42,069 nucleotides of DNA from an uncultured Faecalicatena sp. (GCA_948468385.1 CAOKHZ010000033.1:1-42069), one strand, 5' to 3'. Positions 24,859 to 34,589 are shown, numbered from the stretch's first letter. A program made the numbers and translations. Notes: a model not told the origin generated them from the letters alone.

Positions 24859-25914
24859 ATGGAAGAAAGAAAAATGATGGGTGCGATTTTGCCAGGGAAC
24901 AGCACGGTGGAGTTGAAGGAGTTTGACATTCCGAAGCCGGGGCACGGACAAGTGCTCATCCAGACCAAGGCGACCACGATTTGCGGGAGCGACATCCGCT
25001 GCATTTACCGGGAGCATGTGGGGAAAGGGCCGGAGGGCTACATCCCGGGCATGATTGCCGGACACGAGCCATGCGGCATTATCGTGGAAGAGGGAGAAGG
25101 CTTGAAGCGGTTTAAGAAGGGCGACCGCGTCATTATCTATCACATTTCCGGTTGCGGCGTGTGCAATGATTGTCGGAGGGGCTATTACATTTCTTGTACG
25201 AGTCCGCATAGGCAGGCATATGGATGGCAGAGAAACGGCGGCATGGCGCCTTACATATTGGCGGAGGAAAAGGACTTAATCGCGTTGCCGGACGAATTGA
25301 CATACAAGGACGGCGCGCAGGTGGCCTGCGGGTTCGGCACGGTGTACGAGGCGATTGAGAAAATCGGCGTTTGCGGAAATGACGCGGTGCTGGTGACCGG
25401 ACTTGGCCCCGTCGGATTGGCGGCGTTGATGCTTTCCAAGCAGATGGGCGCGAACATGTTGATTGGCGTGGAGATGAACCCATATCGAATCGAGCTTGCG
25501 AAAAAGCTTGGCTTGGTTGACCATGTGTTTACGCCGGGCGAGGATACGCTTCAGCAGATTTTGGACGTGACCGGCGGACATGGCGTGGAGCGGGCAATTG
25601 ACGCGAGTGCCAATGACGCGGGCCGTCAGCTTGCCATTCGCGCCACCAGGGAGTGGGGCAAGATTGCCTTTGTCGGCGAGGGCGGCACCTGCACGTTCAA
25701 TCCGAGCCCGGACATCATCCATGGGCAAAAGACGATTTACGGCTCCTGGGTAACGTCGCTCTGGAAGATGGAAGAACTGGTGGAACGCTTGGTGCGTTGG
25801 AACATACATCCGGAGGACTTGATCACGCACGAATTCCCGCTGGAAAAGGCCGACGAGGCATATGCACTGATGGCTGAGGGAACTTGCGGAAAAGTTGCCG
25901 TGACCTTTGAATAA
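24859..25914 (+). CDS. Zinc-dependent medium-chain alcohol/polyol dehydrogenase
   Basis: 351 residues, MDR superfamily. Catalytic zinc ligands are Cys42 (TICGSD) and His69-Glu70 (GHEP). The structural zinc cluster is Cys99, Cys102, Cys105 and Cys113. A Rossmann fold for NAD(P) begins at VLVTGLGPVGLAAL. It would oxidise an alcohol or sugar alcohol, or reduce the matching carbonyl, with NAD(H). AAAGGA precedes the ATG; a TATAAT at 24796-24801 is a possible -10. The aldo/keto reductase gene follows 73 bases later on the same strand, so the pair may interconvert a ketose or aldose and its polyol. The substrate is not assigned. Confidence 0.87.
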   Translation: MEERKMMGAILPGNSTVELKEFDIPKPGHGQVLIQTKATTICGSDIRCIYREHVGKGPEGYIPGMIAGHEPCGIIVEEGEGLKRFKKGDRVIIYHISGCGVCNDCRRGYYISCTSPHRQAYGWQRNGGMAPYILAEEKDLIALPDELTYKDGAQVACGFGTVYEAIEKIGVCGNDAVLVTGLGPVGLAALMLSKQMGANMLIGVEMNPYRIELAKKLGLVDHVFTPGEDTLQQILDVTGGHGVERAIDASANDAGRQLAIRATREWGKIAFVGEGGTCTFNPSPDIIHGQKTIYGSWVTSLWKMEELVERLVRWNIHPEDLITHEFPLEKADEAYALMAEGTCGKVAVTFE

Positions 25915-25987
25915 TAGAGTTATTTTTCACGGGTTTGCAGGCCTGGACTGGTGACCCGTGAAAAGTATATGGAAAGGAAAAGCAAAT

Positions 25988-26983
25988 ATGAGAGAAGTCA
26001 TAGAGCAAAATAAAATTCCGCGAAGGACGTTGTATACCGGCGCGAGCATGCCCGCCATCGGGATCGGGACGTTCGGTTCCGACAAATATGGCGAGGCGGA
26101 GGTAGCCGAGGCCGTATACGGTGCCATCGCGTCGGGCTATCGTCTGATTGACTGTGCGGCGGTCTATCAAAACGAGGCAAGTATCGGCAATGTTTTAAAA
26201 CGAGTGATGGAAGAGGGCATCGTGTCGCGTAAAGAGTTGTTTGTCGTTTCAAAGGTGTGGAACGACATGCACGGCGAGGGTGACGTGATTGCCTCCTGCA
26301 AGAAAAGCCTTTCCGATTTACAGTTGGATTATCTGGATTTGTTTCTTGTGCATTGGCCGTTCCCGAATTATCATGCGCCGGGATGCAGCCAGGATTCACG
26401 CAACCCGGATTCTAGGCCGTTTGCGGCGGAGGAGTTCATGGTGGCGTGGCGGCAGTGCGAGGAACTTGTGGAACAAGGCTTGGTCAGGCAAATCGGCATG
26501 TCCAACATGACGATATTTAAGTTGGAGCAGGTGTTACCGCTTTGTAAAATCGCGCCGGCCGCACTCGAGATGGAGCTGCATCCGGGATTCCAGCAAAGGG
26601 AGCTGTTCGATTACGCAATCGCGCATGACATGCTTCCAATCGGCTTTTGCCCGCTCGGTTCCCCGTCCCGTCCGGAGCGTGACCGCACGGCGGAGGACAT
26701 ATCCGACATGGAGATGACGGAAATCGTGGAAATCGCCGCGGCGCATCACGTCCATCCGGCCCTGGTGTGCCTGAAATGGGCCGTGCAAAACGGCCAGGTG
26801 CCGATACCGTTTTCGGTGAAGGAGGCGCAGTACGTCGGAAACTTGAAGTGCGTTACCGAGGATCCGCTGAGCGAGGAGGAAATGCGGCGCATCAATGCGG
26901 CGGATAAAAATTGCCGTCTGGTCAAGGGGCAGGTGTTCCTCTGGCCGGGGGCAAATGGTTGGGAAGACTTGTGGGATGTGTAA
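25988..26983 (+). CDS. Aldo/keto reductase
   Basis: 331 residues with the AKR (beta/alpha)8 fold. The catalytic tetrad is visible: Asp in YRLIDCAAVYQNE, Tyr in the same segment, Lys in VVSKVWN, His in LVHWPFPNY. The cofactor end carries IPFSVKEAQYVGNLK, a variant of the usual IPxSxxxxRxxxN phosphate-binding motif with Gln in place of the Arg, so NADH rather than NADPH may be preferred. AAAGGA precedes the ATG at 25988; the upstream frame to 25958 is probably not translated. The stop is 3 bases from the end of the convergent AraC gene. Confidence 0.87.
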   Translation: MREVIEQNKIPRRTLYTGASMPAIGIGTFGSDKYGEAEVAEAVYGAIASGYRLIDCAAVYQNEASIGNVLKRVMEEGIVSRKELFVVSKVWNDMHGEGDVIASCKKSLSDLQLDYLDLFLVHWPFPNYHAPGCSQDSRNPDSRPFAAEEFMVAWRQCEELVEQGLVRQIGMSNMTIFKLEQVLPLCKIAPAALEMELHPGFQQRELFDYAIAHDMLPIGFCPLGSPSRPERDRTAEDISDMEMTEIVEIAAAHHVHPALVCLKWAVQNGQVPIPFSVKEAQYVGNLKCVTEDPLSEEEMRRINAADKNCRLVKGQVFLWPGANGWEDLWDV

Positions 26984-26985
26984 TG

Positions 26986-27846
26986 TCAAACCTCTTCCAT
27001 GGGGATGTCTTGCGAGAGGTATTCACGAAATGCCTTGGGGGACATCCCCGTTTTTTCTTTAAATAAGTGATAGAAGTGGCTTAAATTTTCATAGCCGACA
27101 TCCTCGCTTATCTCCACGATCGTGTGGTTCGTGTATTCCAGCGCGAACTTGGCGTTGTCAATTCGAATTTCATTGATAAATTCCGTCGGTGTCTTATTCA
27201 AGTGCTTTTTAAAAATCCGGCACAAATATTCCGGGCTTTTGCGGGAAATGCGGTAGAGTGCGGTAAGCCCTTCCTGATAATTTTGCGGCTTTTGCATCTC
27301 GAGGACGACTAAGCCGAGCCAGTTCGGAATCTCACTTGGAAGGTGCAGGACGCGCTCCAGGAAAAAATCCGCCAGTAAATTAATGACGGTGATTTTAAGC
27401 TGTGTGTTGAAATAGTTCATGCTTAATTCGTGAGCAACTGTCAAATGTTCCAAGGTCTTGATGAGGGAGGCAGTTTCGCCTTGTTGTAATTGAACCGGCG
27501 CGATTTCCGTTTCCAGCATCTGGTATACGCCGCTTTGATTGCCTAAAAACGCGAGGCAGGTATCCATCGCGGACTTTGAGACCAATAAGTTATAGAAGCT
27601 GAAATTCTTCGTACCCTTGCGAAAACAATGAACGTCGTCAGGACGAATCAAGGCGAGGGTGCCGGTGGAAATTGACTTTTCCTTGAAATTGATATAGTGG
27701 GTCGCGCTTCCCGAACAAACGAGAAAAAACTCATAGTAGTTGTGTTTGTGAAAACGCGCGTCCATGTTGCTAAATGGAATTTTCGTACAGATTCCGTCGT
27801 CTCCGGAAAACAGCCAGGTATTTTCACTGTAATATTCTATTTTCAT
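26986..27846 (-). CDS. AraC-family regulator of the glycyl-radical sugar operon (probable)
   Basis: 286 residues. The N-terminal cupin domain (FHKHNYYEFFLVCSGSATHYINFKEKSISTGTLALIRPDDVHCF) is of the sugar-sensing type. The C-terminal two helix-turn-helix units (TALYRISRKSPEYLCRIFKKHLNKTPTEFINEIR and TIVEISEDVGYENLSHFYHLFKEKTGMSPKAFREY) are typical. GGAGG precedes the ATG. It is divergent from the glycyl-radical enzyme operon across a 337-bp gap and convergent with the reductase, so control of the operon to the right is the simplest reading. Confidence 0.88.
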   Translation of the reverse strand: MKIEYYSENTWLFSGDDGICTKIPFSNMDARFHKHNYYEFFLVCSGSATHYINFKEKSISTGTLALIRPDDVHCFRKGTKNFSFYNLLVSKSAMDTCLAFLGNQSGVYQMLETEIAPVQLQQGETASLIKTLEHLTVAHELSMNYFNTQLKITVINLLADFFLERVLHLPSEIPNWLGLVVLEMQKPQNYQEGLTALYRISRKSPEYLCRIFKKHLNKTPTEFINEIRIDNAKFALEYTNHTIVEISEDVGYENLSHFYHLFKEKTGMSPKAFREYLSQDIPMEEV

Positions 27847-28183
27847 GTCCTTCTTCCTCCGTATTGTTAGAAAACTTGTGTGGGATTACACTTTTTAATG
27901 TTTTTTGCCTTTATGCGAGTTAATGTTGAAAAAAGTCAAAATAGTACAATCAAAACGCAATGCAAAACAAGACATTTTCTTTTAGCTATGATACATTATT
28001 ATCATGAAAAACGCAATAGAATCAAAGGGGATGACAAGAAATTCCTAAAAATGGCGGTAAGGTTTATGGCCTTTGGTTCTTTGTGCGGTATTTTTTAAAG
28101 ATAATATGAAACAAGTATAATGTACCATGTTATCAAAAGGTCATATTGGAATGGAAAAGAATGAAAAGGAGGAATCACGGATT
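27847..28183. promoter_or_regulatory. Divergent regulatory gap before the glycyl-radical operon
   Basis: 337 bp of AT-rich sequence without a credible gene. A TATAAT at 28116-28121 lies 62 bp before the start codon, with no good -35 box at 16-18 bp, as expected for a promoter needing an AraC-type activator. I see no convincing repeated activator half-sites. Confidence 0.4.
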
Positions 28184-30445
28184 ATGAATCATTACAAGGT
28201 TACACGTCCGCGAAGGAATCTCGAGGTGGAAATCGCGTTTACAAAGGCGTATCGAAAAGCCAGGAAAGAGTATGCCAACAATAAGTACCAACTGGAAGTG
28301 GAGTGCATGAAGGCACAATATCCGGCGCTCTTGCATCCCATTGAGGAGACGGACGTTCTGGCGGGGCGGCATGAATTCGGCCCGGTTGGTTTCGGAATCC
28401 AGCATCAGACCGGAGGATTCGGGTTTTATATCCATGAGGACGAGGTCGTCCATGAATTGGAGCATGGGACGGGAAGCCTGAAATATCGCGAAGATTTGAA
28501 TGAAATGCTGGTTTTCTGGAAAAATGAAAATACGGATCGGTTCGTGATGAAAAACATGCCGAAGCATTTACAAGAGGCACTTTTATCCGATGTCTGGGAA
28601 AAGGTTCCGATGCCGGCCGGCCCGATCCTTCGGATGGCGGGGTGTTATCTGGACTTTGACAAATTGGTGCAAATCGGTTTGCCAGGGCTTGAAAAAGAGG
28701 TTGAAGAGCGGCTTGAGGAAGATGGTTTGGAGGAGAGCCAGGTTCAGTTTTTAACGGCATCTTTGGACATGCTAAAACTGCTTAAAGATATCCTTGCATA
28801 CTATGAAAGACAAGCCCGGGAGCTGGCGGAAGGCACAAGCGGAAGCAGGCAAAAGGAGTTGCTTAGGCTGGCCGACGCGCTCTCGCAAAACCAGGTCGCA
28901 AAACCGGCATCGTATCTGGAAGCCGTACAATTGGTGTGGATGTATTGCCTGCTGGGGCCGATTATTGATATTGGAAGGTGTGACGTCTTTTTCGGAGATT
29001 TGTATTGCCATGACATCGACAATCATGTAATCAATGAAGAGGAAGCCTTGCAGATTACGATGAATTTTTTCCGTTTGATTGATCATTTGGACTGCGAGAC
29101 AGACGGAAGGGTCATCGTGGGCGGGTATGGAAGGCGAAATCCGGAACAAGCCGACCGCTATAGCCTGCACGCGATAGAGGCCTGCCGCAGGACGAGGACG
29201 GTTCTGCCGCAATTTACGCTCCGCTTTCATAAAGATACGCCGAAGGAAGTCATGCAGGCGGCAATTCGGTGCATCGAGGAGGGAACCACATATCCGTTAT
29301 TATACAATGACGACGTGATTGTGCCAGGCGTGGAGAAAACCTATGGGGTGCCTAGGGAATTGGCGGAGCATTATATCATGCTGGGATGCGGGGAATACGA
29401 ATTTGAGCATTATAGTGTCGCCACGCCGAGCGGTTCGCTGAATGCCGGAAAAATATTGGAGATTGCCATGAACGGCGGATATGACCCGGTGGGCGGCTGG
29501 CAGATAGGGCCGCAGACCCCGAAACTGACGGAATGTGAAAGCTTTGAAGAATTTTACGGATATTACTTGCAGCATTCGCGGTATTATATTGAGGCGGAGG
29601 CGGAGTTCGAAGCCTATGAATATGAGATTACCGGGACGAGGCATCCGTTTATCATGCCCTCTCTTTTGTATGACGGGTGCGTGGCAAAGGCGAAGGCACT
29701 GTTCGAGGGCGGTTGCGAGTATCTGGCAGGAACGCTGGAGTATTATGGAACCGTGGATGCGGCGGACAGCTTGTGTGCGATTCGAAAGCTGATATTTGAG
29801 GACAAGAGCATGTCCGCGCAGACGATGATGGATGCCTTGGCGGACAATTTCGCGGATTATCCCCGTGAGCGCAAGCTGATGCTGGATGCTCCCAAATATG
29901 GCGCGGACAATGCGGGGGCGGATAAAATGTTCGTTCGGCTTACGGACTTTTTCAATCAGACGACGGCGGAACAGGCCGAACGCGTGGGACTGAAAAGTTA
30001 CTTGCCGGTATATATCAATAACGCGCAAAATACCACGCTGGCCAAATGGGTGGGTGCTTTGCCGAATGGACGGAAGGCCGGATGTGCGTATGCAAATGCC
30101 AACAATCCGGAATCCGTCGTGGACACCAAGGGACTGACTCCGATGATTAACAGCCTCTTAAAGCCGTCCCATACGGATCACGCGGGAATGGTACAAAACT
30201 TCCGGTTTACAAAGGAATTGTTACAATCCTCAAAAGACAAGGTGATTGCGGCGATGCAGAATTATTTTGAACGCGGCGGCAGCCAGGCGATGATTACCGT
30301 GGTGGGGAAGGATGATTTGAAAAAGGCGATGGAAACGCCGGAGGAATATGGGGACTTGATTGTCCGGGTCGGCGGGTTCTCGGCGAGATTCGTGACACTG
30401 GAAAAGGATGTGCAAAAGGAGATTTATGAACGTGCAAGTTTCTAA
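28184..30445 (+). CDS. Glycyl-radical enzyme of unassigned substrate (dehydratase-like)
   Basis: 753 residues, slightly short for the family. The catalytic Cys402 is in MLGCGEYEFE, giving Cys-x-Glu404. This is the arrangement of eliminating glycyl-radical enzymes (glycerol or diol dehydratases, choline lyase) rather than the Cys-Cys pair of pyruvate formate-lyase. The radical Gly731 is in IVRVGGFSARF near the C-terminus. I chose the ATG at 28184 (NHYKVTRPRRN), after AAGGAGG; an ATG at 28151 is in frame. The cognate activase overlaps its 3' end, and six sugar genes follow. The enzyme therefore probably acts on a sugar, polyol or sugar acid from that pathway. No microcompartment genes are present, unlike most diol dehydratase loci. 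The true reaction is unknown. Confidence 0.88.
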   Translation: MNHYKVTRPRRNLEVEIAFTKAYRKARKEYANNKYQLEVECMKAQYPALLHPIEETDVLAGRHEFGPVGFGIQHQTGGFGFYIHEDEVVHELEHGTGSLKYREDLNEMLVFWKNENTDRFVMKNMPKHLQEALLSDVWEKVPMPAGPILRMAGCYLDFDKLVQIGLPGLEKEVEERLEEDGLEESQVQFLTASLDMLKLLKDILAYYERQARELAEGTSGSRQKELLRLADALSQNQVAKPASYLEAVQLVWMYCLLGPIIDIGRCDVFFGDLYCHDIDNHVINEEEALQITMNFFRLIDHLDCETDGRVIVGGYGRRNPEQADRYSLHAIEACRRTRTVLPQFTLRFHKDTPKEVMQAAIRCIEEGTTYPLLYNDDVIVPGVEKTYGVPRELAEHYIMLGCGEYEFEHYSVATPSGSLNAGKILEIAMNGGYDPVGGWQIGPQTPKLTECESFEEFYGYYLQHSRYYIEAEAEFEAYEYEITGTRHPFIMPSLLYDGCVAKAKALFEGGCEYLAGTLEYYGTVDAADSLCAIRKLIFEDKSMSAQTMMDALADNFADYPRERKLMLDAPKYGADNAGADKMFVRLTDFFNQTTAEQAERVGLKSYLPVYINNAQNTTLAKWVGALPNGRKAGCAYANANNPESVVDTKGLTPMINSLLKPSHTDHAGMVQNFRFTKELLQSSKDKVIAAMQNYFERGGSQAMITVVGKDDLKKAMETPEEYGDLIVRVGGFSARFVTLEKDVQKEIYERASF

Positions 30446-31358
30446 AATCAGTGGACATATATTTGACATTCAACATTTTTGCTTGGACGATGGGCCGAGT
30501 ATTCGGACGACGGTTTTTTTGAAAGGGTGTCCGCTGCGGTGTATTTGGTGCCATAATCCGGAATCCTATGAGATGGGGCGGACCATTTCTTATAATGCCT
30601 CAAAATGTGTTGGATGCGGGGCCTGCGAACGTATTTGTATAGAGCGGGCGCATGAGATACAAAAGGGTATGCATGTTTTGGAACGGGCAAAATGTAAAAG
30701 GTGCGGACGGTGCGTGGAAGTCTGCTGTTACCAGGCATTGACGAAGGTCGGCAGGGTGGTGACGGCTGAGGAAGTCATAGAAGAAGTGCAAAAAGACAGT
30801 TCTTATTATGATAGTAAAGAAAGAAAGGGGGGACTTACCGTTTCCGGCGGAGAACCGTTTGCACAGCCAGAATTTCTTTTGGAATTATTGAAAAAGGCGA
30901 AGGAAAAAGGCATAGGAACCTGCATTGAAACTTCGGGATACGCGCCTGCGAAGTGGCTGGAAAAAACATTTCCATTTACAGATTTATACTTATTTGACGT
31001 CAAGGGGGCGTTTGGCGATTACAAAACCTTTACCGGGGTGGAGGCGGATTTGATTTTTTCCAATTTGAAGCTTGTAGCCGAAAACCATGGAAAGCTCGTG
31101 ATTCGAGTCCCCATGGTTCCCGGCGTAAATGATACGGAAAAATTTTTTGACGAGCTGGCAGAGCTTTACCGTGAGTATCCGCAGGTTGAAATGTTTGAAA
31201 TCATGCCGTATCATGGAATGGGAAGCCAAAAGGCGGCTTGGGCGGGAATCAAGCAAGGCTTGGAAAAACTTCCCGATGCCAAGGAGGAACAAAAGAAAAT
31301 CTGGCTTGAAAGCTTGAAACAAAGAGGCATACCGTGTTGTATAAATTACTTCAATTAA
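30426..31358 (+). CDS. Glycyl-radical enzyme activase (radical SAM)
   Basis: 310 residues. The radical-SAM cluster is Cys35-x3-Cys39-x2-Cys42 (GCPLRCIWC). An inserted ferredoxin-like domain has two further cysteine sets (CVGCGACERIC and CKRCGRCVEVC) for [4Fe-4S] clusters, as in dehydratase-type activases. TVSGGEP is the SAM-binding GGE motif. It would abstract hydrogen from Gly731 of the neighbouring enzyme using SAM. It overlaps that gene by 20 bp with AAAAGGAG inside it, so the two are translationally coupled. Confidence 0.93.
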   Translation: MNVQVSKISGHIFDIQHFCLDDGPSIRTTVFLKGCPLRCIWCHNPESYEMGRTISYNASKCVGCGACERICIERAHEIQKGMHVLERAKCKRCGRCVEVCCYQALTKVGRVVTAEEVIEEVQKDSSYYDSKERKGGLTVSGGEPFAQPEFLLELLKKAKEKGIGTCIETSGYAPAKWLEKTFPFTDLYLFDVKGAFGDYKTFTGVEADLIFSNLKLVAENHGKLVIRVPMVPGVNDTEKFFDELAELYREYPQVEMFEIMPYHGMGSQKAAWAGIKQGLEKLPDAKEEQKKIWLESLKQRGIPCCINYFN

Positions 31359-31382
31359 GAAGGCGGAAAAAGGAGAAAACGA

Positions 31383-32687
31383 ATGAAAAGACAAATGAAA
31401 CGAATGAAAAAATGGACGGCGTTATTTTTAAGTTTGTGTCTGATCGGAGGCCTGACGGCCTGCGGCGGCAATGGAGACAAAAACAATGATGACAAGGGAG
31501 ATTCCCAGGCGGAAGGAGGTTCCGGCGTGGAACTGGTCGCGACCAGATGGTCGGGCGGACAGTCGGACGACCAGAAAGAACTGGTAAAGAATTACACGGA
31601 TGCCACGATCGTGATTGACGACATTGCATATGACAAGCTGAAGGAAAAGGAAATCCTGAACATGCAGAAAAATGGAAACGGCGATTATGACTTGATTTAC
31701 GTGGCAGAAGTATGGTGCCCGGATTATGTGAAAAACGACTGGTTGATGCCGTTAAACGATTATATTGAAAAATATAACGTGGATATGAGCGTGTATAACC
31801 AGAGCTTGTTGGATGCCATGACGGTGGACGGGCAGGTTTATTCGTTGCCGACGTTTACCCAAACCTCGATTCTCGCGTATGACGAGGAGGCCATGGGGCG
31901 GTATGGAAAAGGCGTGCCAGAAACGTTTGACGAGTTGATTGAGTGTGCGAAGTGGTTTAAAGAAAATGAGGGCAGCGGAATTGCCATACCGGCCATGCAG
32001 GGGCAGTCGGCAGTTGATTTCTTCGGAGGGATTTTGTACTCTTGTGGTGGAGAATTTATAGAGGATGGAAAAATTGCCTTGGATAGCGACGCGGCCGCGC
32101 AGGCGATTGAGATTTGGCAGCAGCTGTGTTTGTATTCCATGGATGGAAGCTCGACCTGGCATGTGGATGACGTGGCACAAGCGGTGAAGGACGGCAATGC
32201 GCCGATTAGCATCAGTATTTCTGGAAACTGCTCTTCCTATCTGGATCCGGAGCAGTCCGCGGTGGCGGAGACGATCCGCTTTGCAAAAATGCCCGGCATC
32301 AATGGCAATGATTACGTGGGAACCGCCAACTTCTGGGGCTGGTCGGTGGCAAAGAACAGTGCGAATCCAGAGGAAGCGTTCCAGTCGATTGTATGGTTGA
32401 CCAGTGAGGAACAAGAAAAGGCCGCGGCATTGGCCAATGGCTCCATTTCCGCCCTTCCGGCGTTGGCCGAGGATTCGGAAGTGTTGGAGCAGATACCGTA
32501 TCTTCCGGCGGTTACGGACACGCTTGCGAAAGCACGTATTTTGCCGACGGCGGGGGATTCCTCCACGATGTTGACAGAACTTCAGGCCGTGCTCTCCCAG
32601 ATTGCGGTGGATCCGAGCGGCGCGGACGCAAAAGGCTTGTTGAAGGAATTCAATGAAGCTTGCCAGGATTATGATTTTAATCTGTGA
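31383..32687 (+). CDS. ABC sugar importer, substrate-binding lipoprotein
   Basis: 434 residues. A signal peptide (MKRQMKRMKKWTALFLSLCLIGGLTAC) ends in a lipobox with Cys27 as the lipidation site, then a Gly/Asn/Asp-rich linker. The mature part has the extracellular sugar-binding fold of family 1 (DYDLIYVAEVWCPDYVKNDWLMPLNDYIEKY; GRYGKGVPETFDELIECAKWFKE). It would capture a mono- or oligosaccharide outside the membrane for the two permeases downstream. No ATPase gene is in the operon; a shared MsmK-type ATPase elsewhere is likely. Confidence 0.92.
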   Translation: MKRQMKRMKKWTALFLSLCLIGGLTACGGNGDKNNDDKGDSQAEGGSGVELVATRWSGGQSDDQKELVKNYTDATIVIDDIAYDKLKEKEILNMQKNGNGDYDLIYVAEVWCPDYVKNDWLMPLNDYIEKYNVDMSVYNQSLLDAMTVDGQVYSLPTFTQTSILAYDEEAMGRYGKGVPETFDELIECAKWFKENEGSGIAIPAMQGQSAVDFFGGILYSCGGEFIEDGKIALDSDAAAQAIEIWQQLCLYSMDGSSTWHVDDVAQAVKDGNAPISISISGNCSSYLDPEQSAVAETIRFAKMPGINGNDYVGTANFWGWSVAKNSANPEEAFQSIVWLTSEEQEKAAALANGSISALPALAEDSEVLEQIPYLPAVTDTLAKARILPTAGDSSTMLTELQAVLSQIAVDPSGADAKGLLKEFNEACQDYDFNL

Positions 32688-32708
32688 CAATTGTGAAAAT
32701 GGTTCCAT

Positions 32709-32730
32709 CCCCCGCCGCTTGCGGCGGGGG
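32709..32730 (+). other. GC-rich intercistronic hairpin
   Basis: Perfect 10-bp arms CCCCCGCCGC / GCGGCGGGGG with only TT between. It lies between the binding-protein stop and the first permease start, with no T tract. Such hairpins commonly protect the binding-protein mRNA and lower permease expression. Confidence 0.65.
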
Positions 32731-32749
32731 GACGAGGAAAGGATGAAAG

Positions 32750-33673
32750 ATGAGACGAATAAACAGAAGGAATATATTGGAAAGGGGAGATTTTCTGCCT
32801 TTCCTCTTATTATTACCAGTGATGTTAGTAGTTTTCTTTGTCATGTTTCTGCCGTTGGTATACGGAATCGTGATCAGCCTTTTTGACTATCATATGGGTG
32901 ACTTGGATTTTGGCAGGGACTTCGTGGGACTGGGGAATTATATCCGCATGATGCAGGACAAGGTATTCTGGAAGTCGACCGTGAACACGTTATATTTTAC
33001 TGCCGGGGCGATTGCGGGAGATTTGTTTTTCGGAACGCTGGTATCCGTGTGGATTCAAAGCTTAAATGAACGGATCCGGCCGATTATCCGGCCGATTGTG
33101 ACGATTCCCTTGCTGGTTTCGCCCATTATCATCGGATTGATATGGAAGTATATGTTTAATATCAACGGAGGAATGGTGTATTGGATCTTAAGTTGGTTCG
33201 GCCTGGGCGCGGAACAGTTTCCGGGGTTGGCAGGGTCTTCTACGGCCATGTTTTGCGCCATCGTCGCGCATTGGTGGCAGGTTATCCCATTTGTCGTGAT
33301 CGTACTAAGCTCCGGCCTGGTCAGTATTCCAAATGATTACTATGAGGCGGCGGAGATGGACGGCGCGTCTTTCATCCAGAAGTTTTTCAAAATTTCGCTC
33401 CCGAGCCTGATGCCGCAATACATGGTCATCTTGTTGTTTAACGGGGTGGACGCGATCAAGGTATTTGACATTATTTATGCATTGACCGGCGGAGGACCGA
33501 ACAATTCTACGATGTCGCTCAGCTTGTATGCCTATAAAAATGCATTTGACCATTTTGACATGGGCTATGCCATGGCCATTTCCAATGCGACGATGTTGAT
33601 TTCGTTTTTGGTTTTTGGGATCGTGTTTGTCCGCTATAATGCGAAAGCGCGCAAGGAGGGGATAAAGGGATGA
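32750..33673 (+). CDS. ABC sugar importer, permease 1 (MalF-like)
   Basis: 307 residues with six hydrophobic segments. The inner-membrane EAA loop reads YYEAAEMDGASFIQKFFKISLPSLMP, the contact site for the ATPase. It is a family CUT1-type permease for sugars. GAGGAAAGG lies upstream. The next permease overlaps by 4 bp. Confidence 0.92.
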   Translation: MRRINRRNILERGDFLPFLLLLPVMLVVFFVMFLPLVYGIVISLFDYHMGDLDFGRDFVGLGNYIRMMQDKVFWKSTVNTLYFTAGAIAGDLFFGTLVSVWIQSLNERIRPIIRPIVTIPLLVSPIIIGLIWKYMFNINGGMVYWILSWFGLGAEQFPGLAGSSTAMFCAIVAHWWQVIPFVVIVLSSGLVSIPNDYYEAAEMDGASFIQKFFKISLPSLMPQYMVILLFNGVDAIKVFDIIYALTGGGPNNSTMSLSLYAYKNAFDHFDMGYAMAISNATMLISFLVFGIVFVRYNAKARKEGIKG

Positions 33674-34494
33674 AGAAGAAAACACGCACGAGAATTTTGC
33701 AAATTATTTTCGGGGTGGTGGTTTTTGTCATCGCCATCCTGCCCGTGTACATGATTGTCAGCAGTTCCCTAAAACCGACGCTTTTAATCCGTAAAATGCC
33801 GCCGGAATTTGTATTTGAGCCGACCTGGACGCATTATCTGAAAATTTTTAAACAAGGAAGCTTTCTGTCCTATTTTAAAAATTCCTTAATCGTGGCGGTC
33901 ACTTCCACGGCGGTCAGTATTCTGATTGGCTCGCTGGCGGCATACGGGCTGGCGATTATGAAGTCGGACTGGGCAAATAGAATCACGGGGTTTTTGACAT
34001 TTTCCAAGCTCCTTCCGGCCATTACCATCATGATTCCACTGTACGTGATGCTGGACAAGGTACAATTGTTGGGCGGTTTTGTCGGGGTGATTCTGTCCCA
34101 TATCGCGATTAACGCCCCGTTTACAACGTGGCTGGTGCTGGGTTTTATTCAGGACCTGCCGCAGGATTTGTTTGAGGCGGCCAAGCTGGACGGCTGTACC
34201 AGAATGAAGATTTTCTGGCGGGTCGTGTTTCCACTGTTGTCCCCGGCCATCGGCTCCGCGGTGCTGCTGTCGCTGCAGTATTCCTGGAATGAGCTGATGT
34301 TCGCCATGCAGTTTACAAGTATGAAGTCTTATACGTTGACGGTGGGCGTTTCCCGGTTCGTGGGAGCCATATCTGTCGATTGGGGACAATCGAGCGCAGC
34401 GGCGACCGTGGTCATGCTGCCGATTATCCTGGTCGGGTTCTTTTTACAGAAGTACCTGGTCAGCGGACTGACGGCAGGAGCGGTAAAGGGATGA
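33670..34494 (+). CDS. ABC sugar importer, permease 2 (MalG-like)
   Basis: 274 residues with six membrane segments and the EAA loop LFEAAKLDGCTRMKIFWRVVFPLLSPAIGSA. It pairs with permease 1 to form the channel. ATGA overlap with the preceding gene. The last codons (34473-34493) recur imperfectly just after the stop (34510-34530). Confidence 0.92.
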   Translation: MKKKTRTRILQIIFGVVVFVIAILPVYMIVSSSLKPTLLIRKMPPEFVFEPTWTHYLKIFKQGSFLSYFKNSLIVAVTSTAVSILIGSLAAYGLAIMKSDWANRITGFLTFSKLLPAITIMIPLYVMLDKVQLLGGFVGVILSHIAINAPFTTWLVLGFIQDLPQDLFEAAKLDGCTRMKIFWRVVFPLLSPAIGSAVLLSLQYSWNELMFAMQFTSMKSYTLTVGVSRFVGAISVDWGQSSAAATVVMLPIILVGFFLQKYLVSGLTAGAVKG

Positions 34495-34589
34495 GGTGTG
34501 AAGCAGCCTGGCGGGAGCAGTGAAGGGATGCGATAGGCATTTTTTCAGCCGTGGGGTGCGAAAGGACGAAATTAGAAGGAGAGAGATAG

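Noticed and set aside
27880-28098. Possible 72-residue gene in the gap before the glycyl-radical enzyme
   Set aside because: No good ribosome-binding site, unlike any family I know, and it overlaps the expected regulatory region.
32653-32886. Small gene between binding protein and permease 1
   Set aside because: It overlaps both flanking genes in another frame, crosses the GC hairpin and has no family features.
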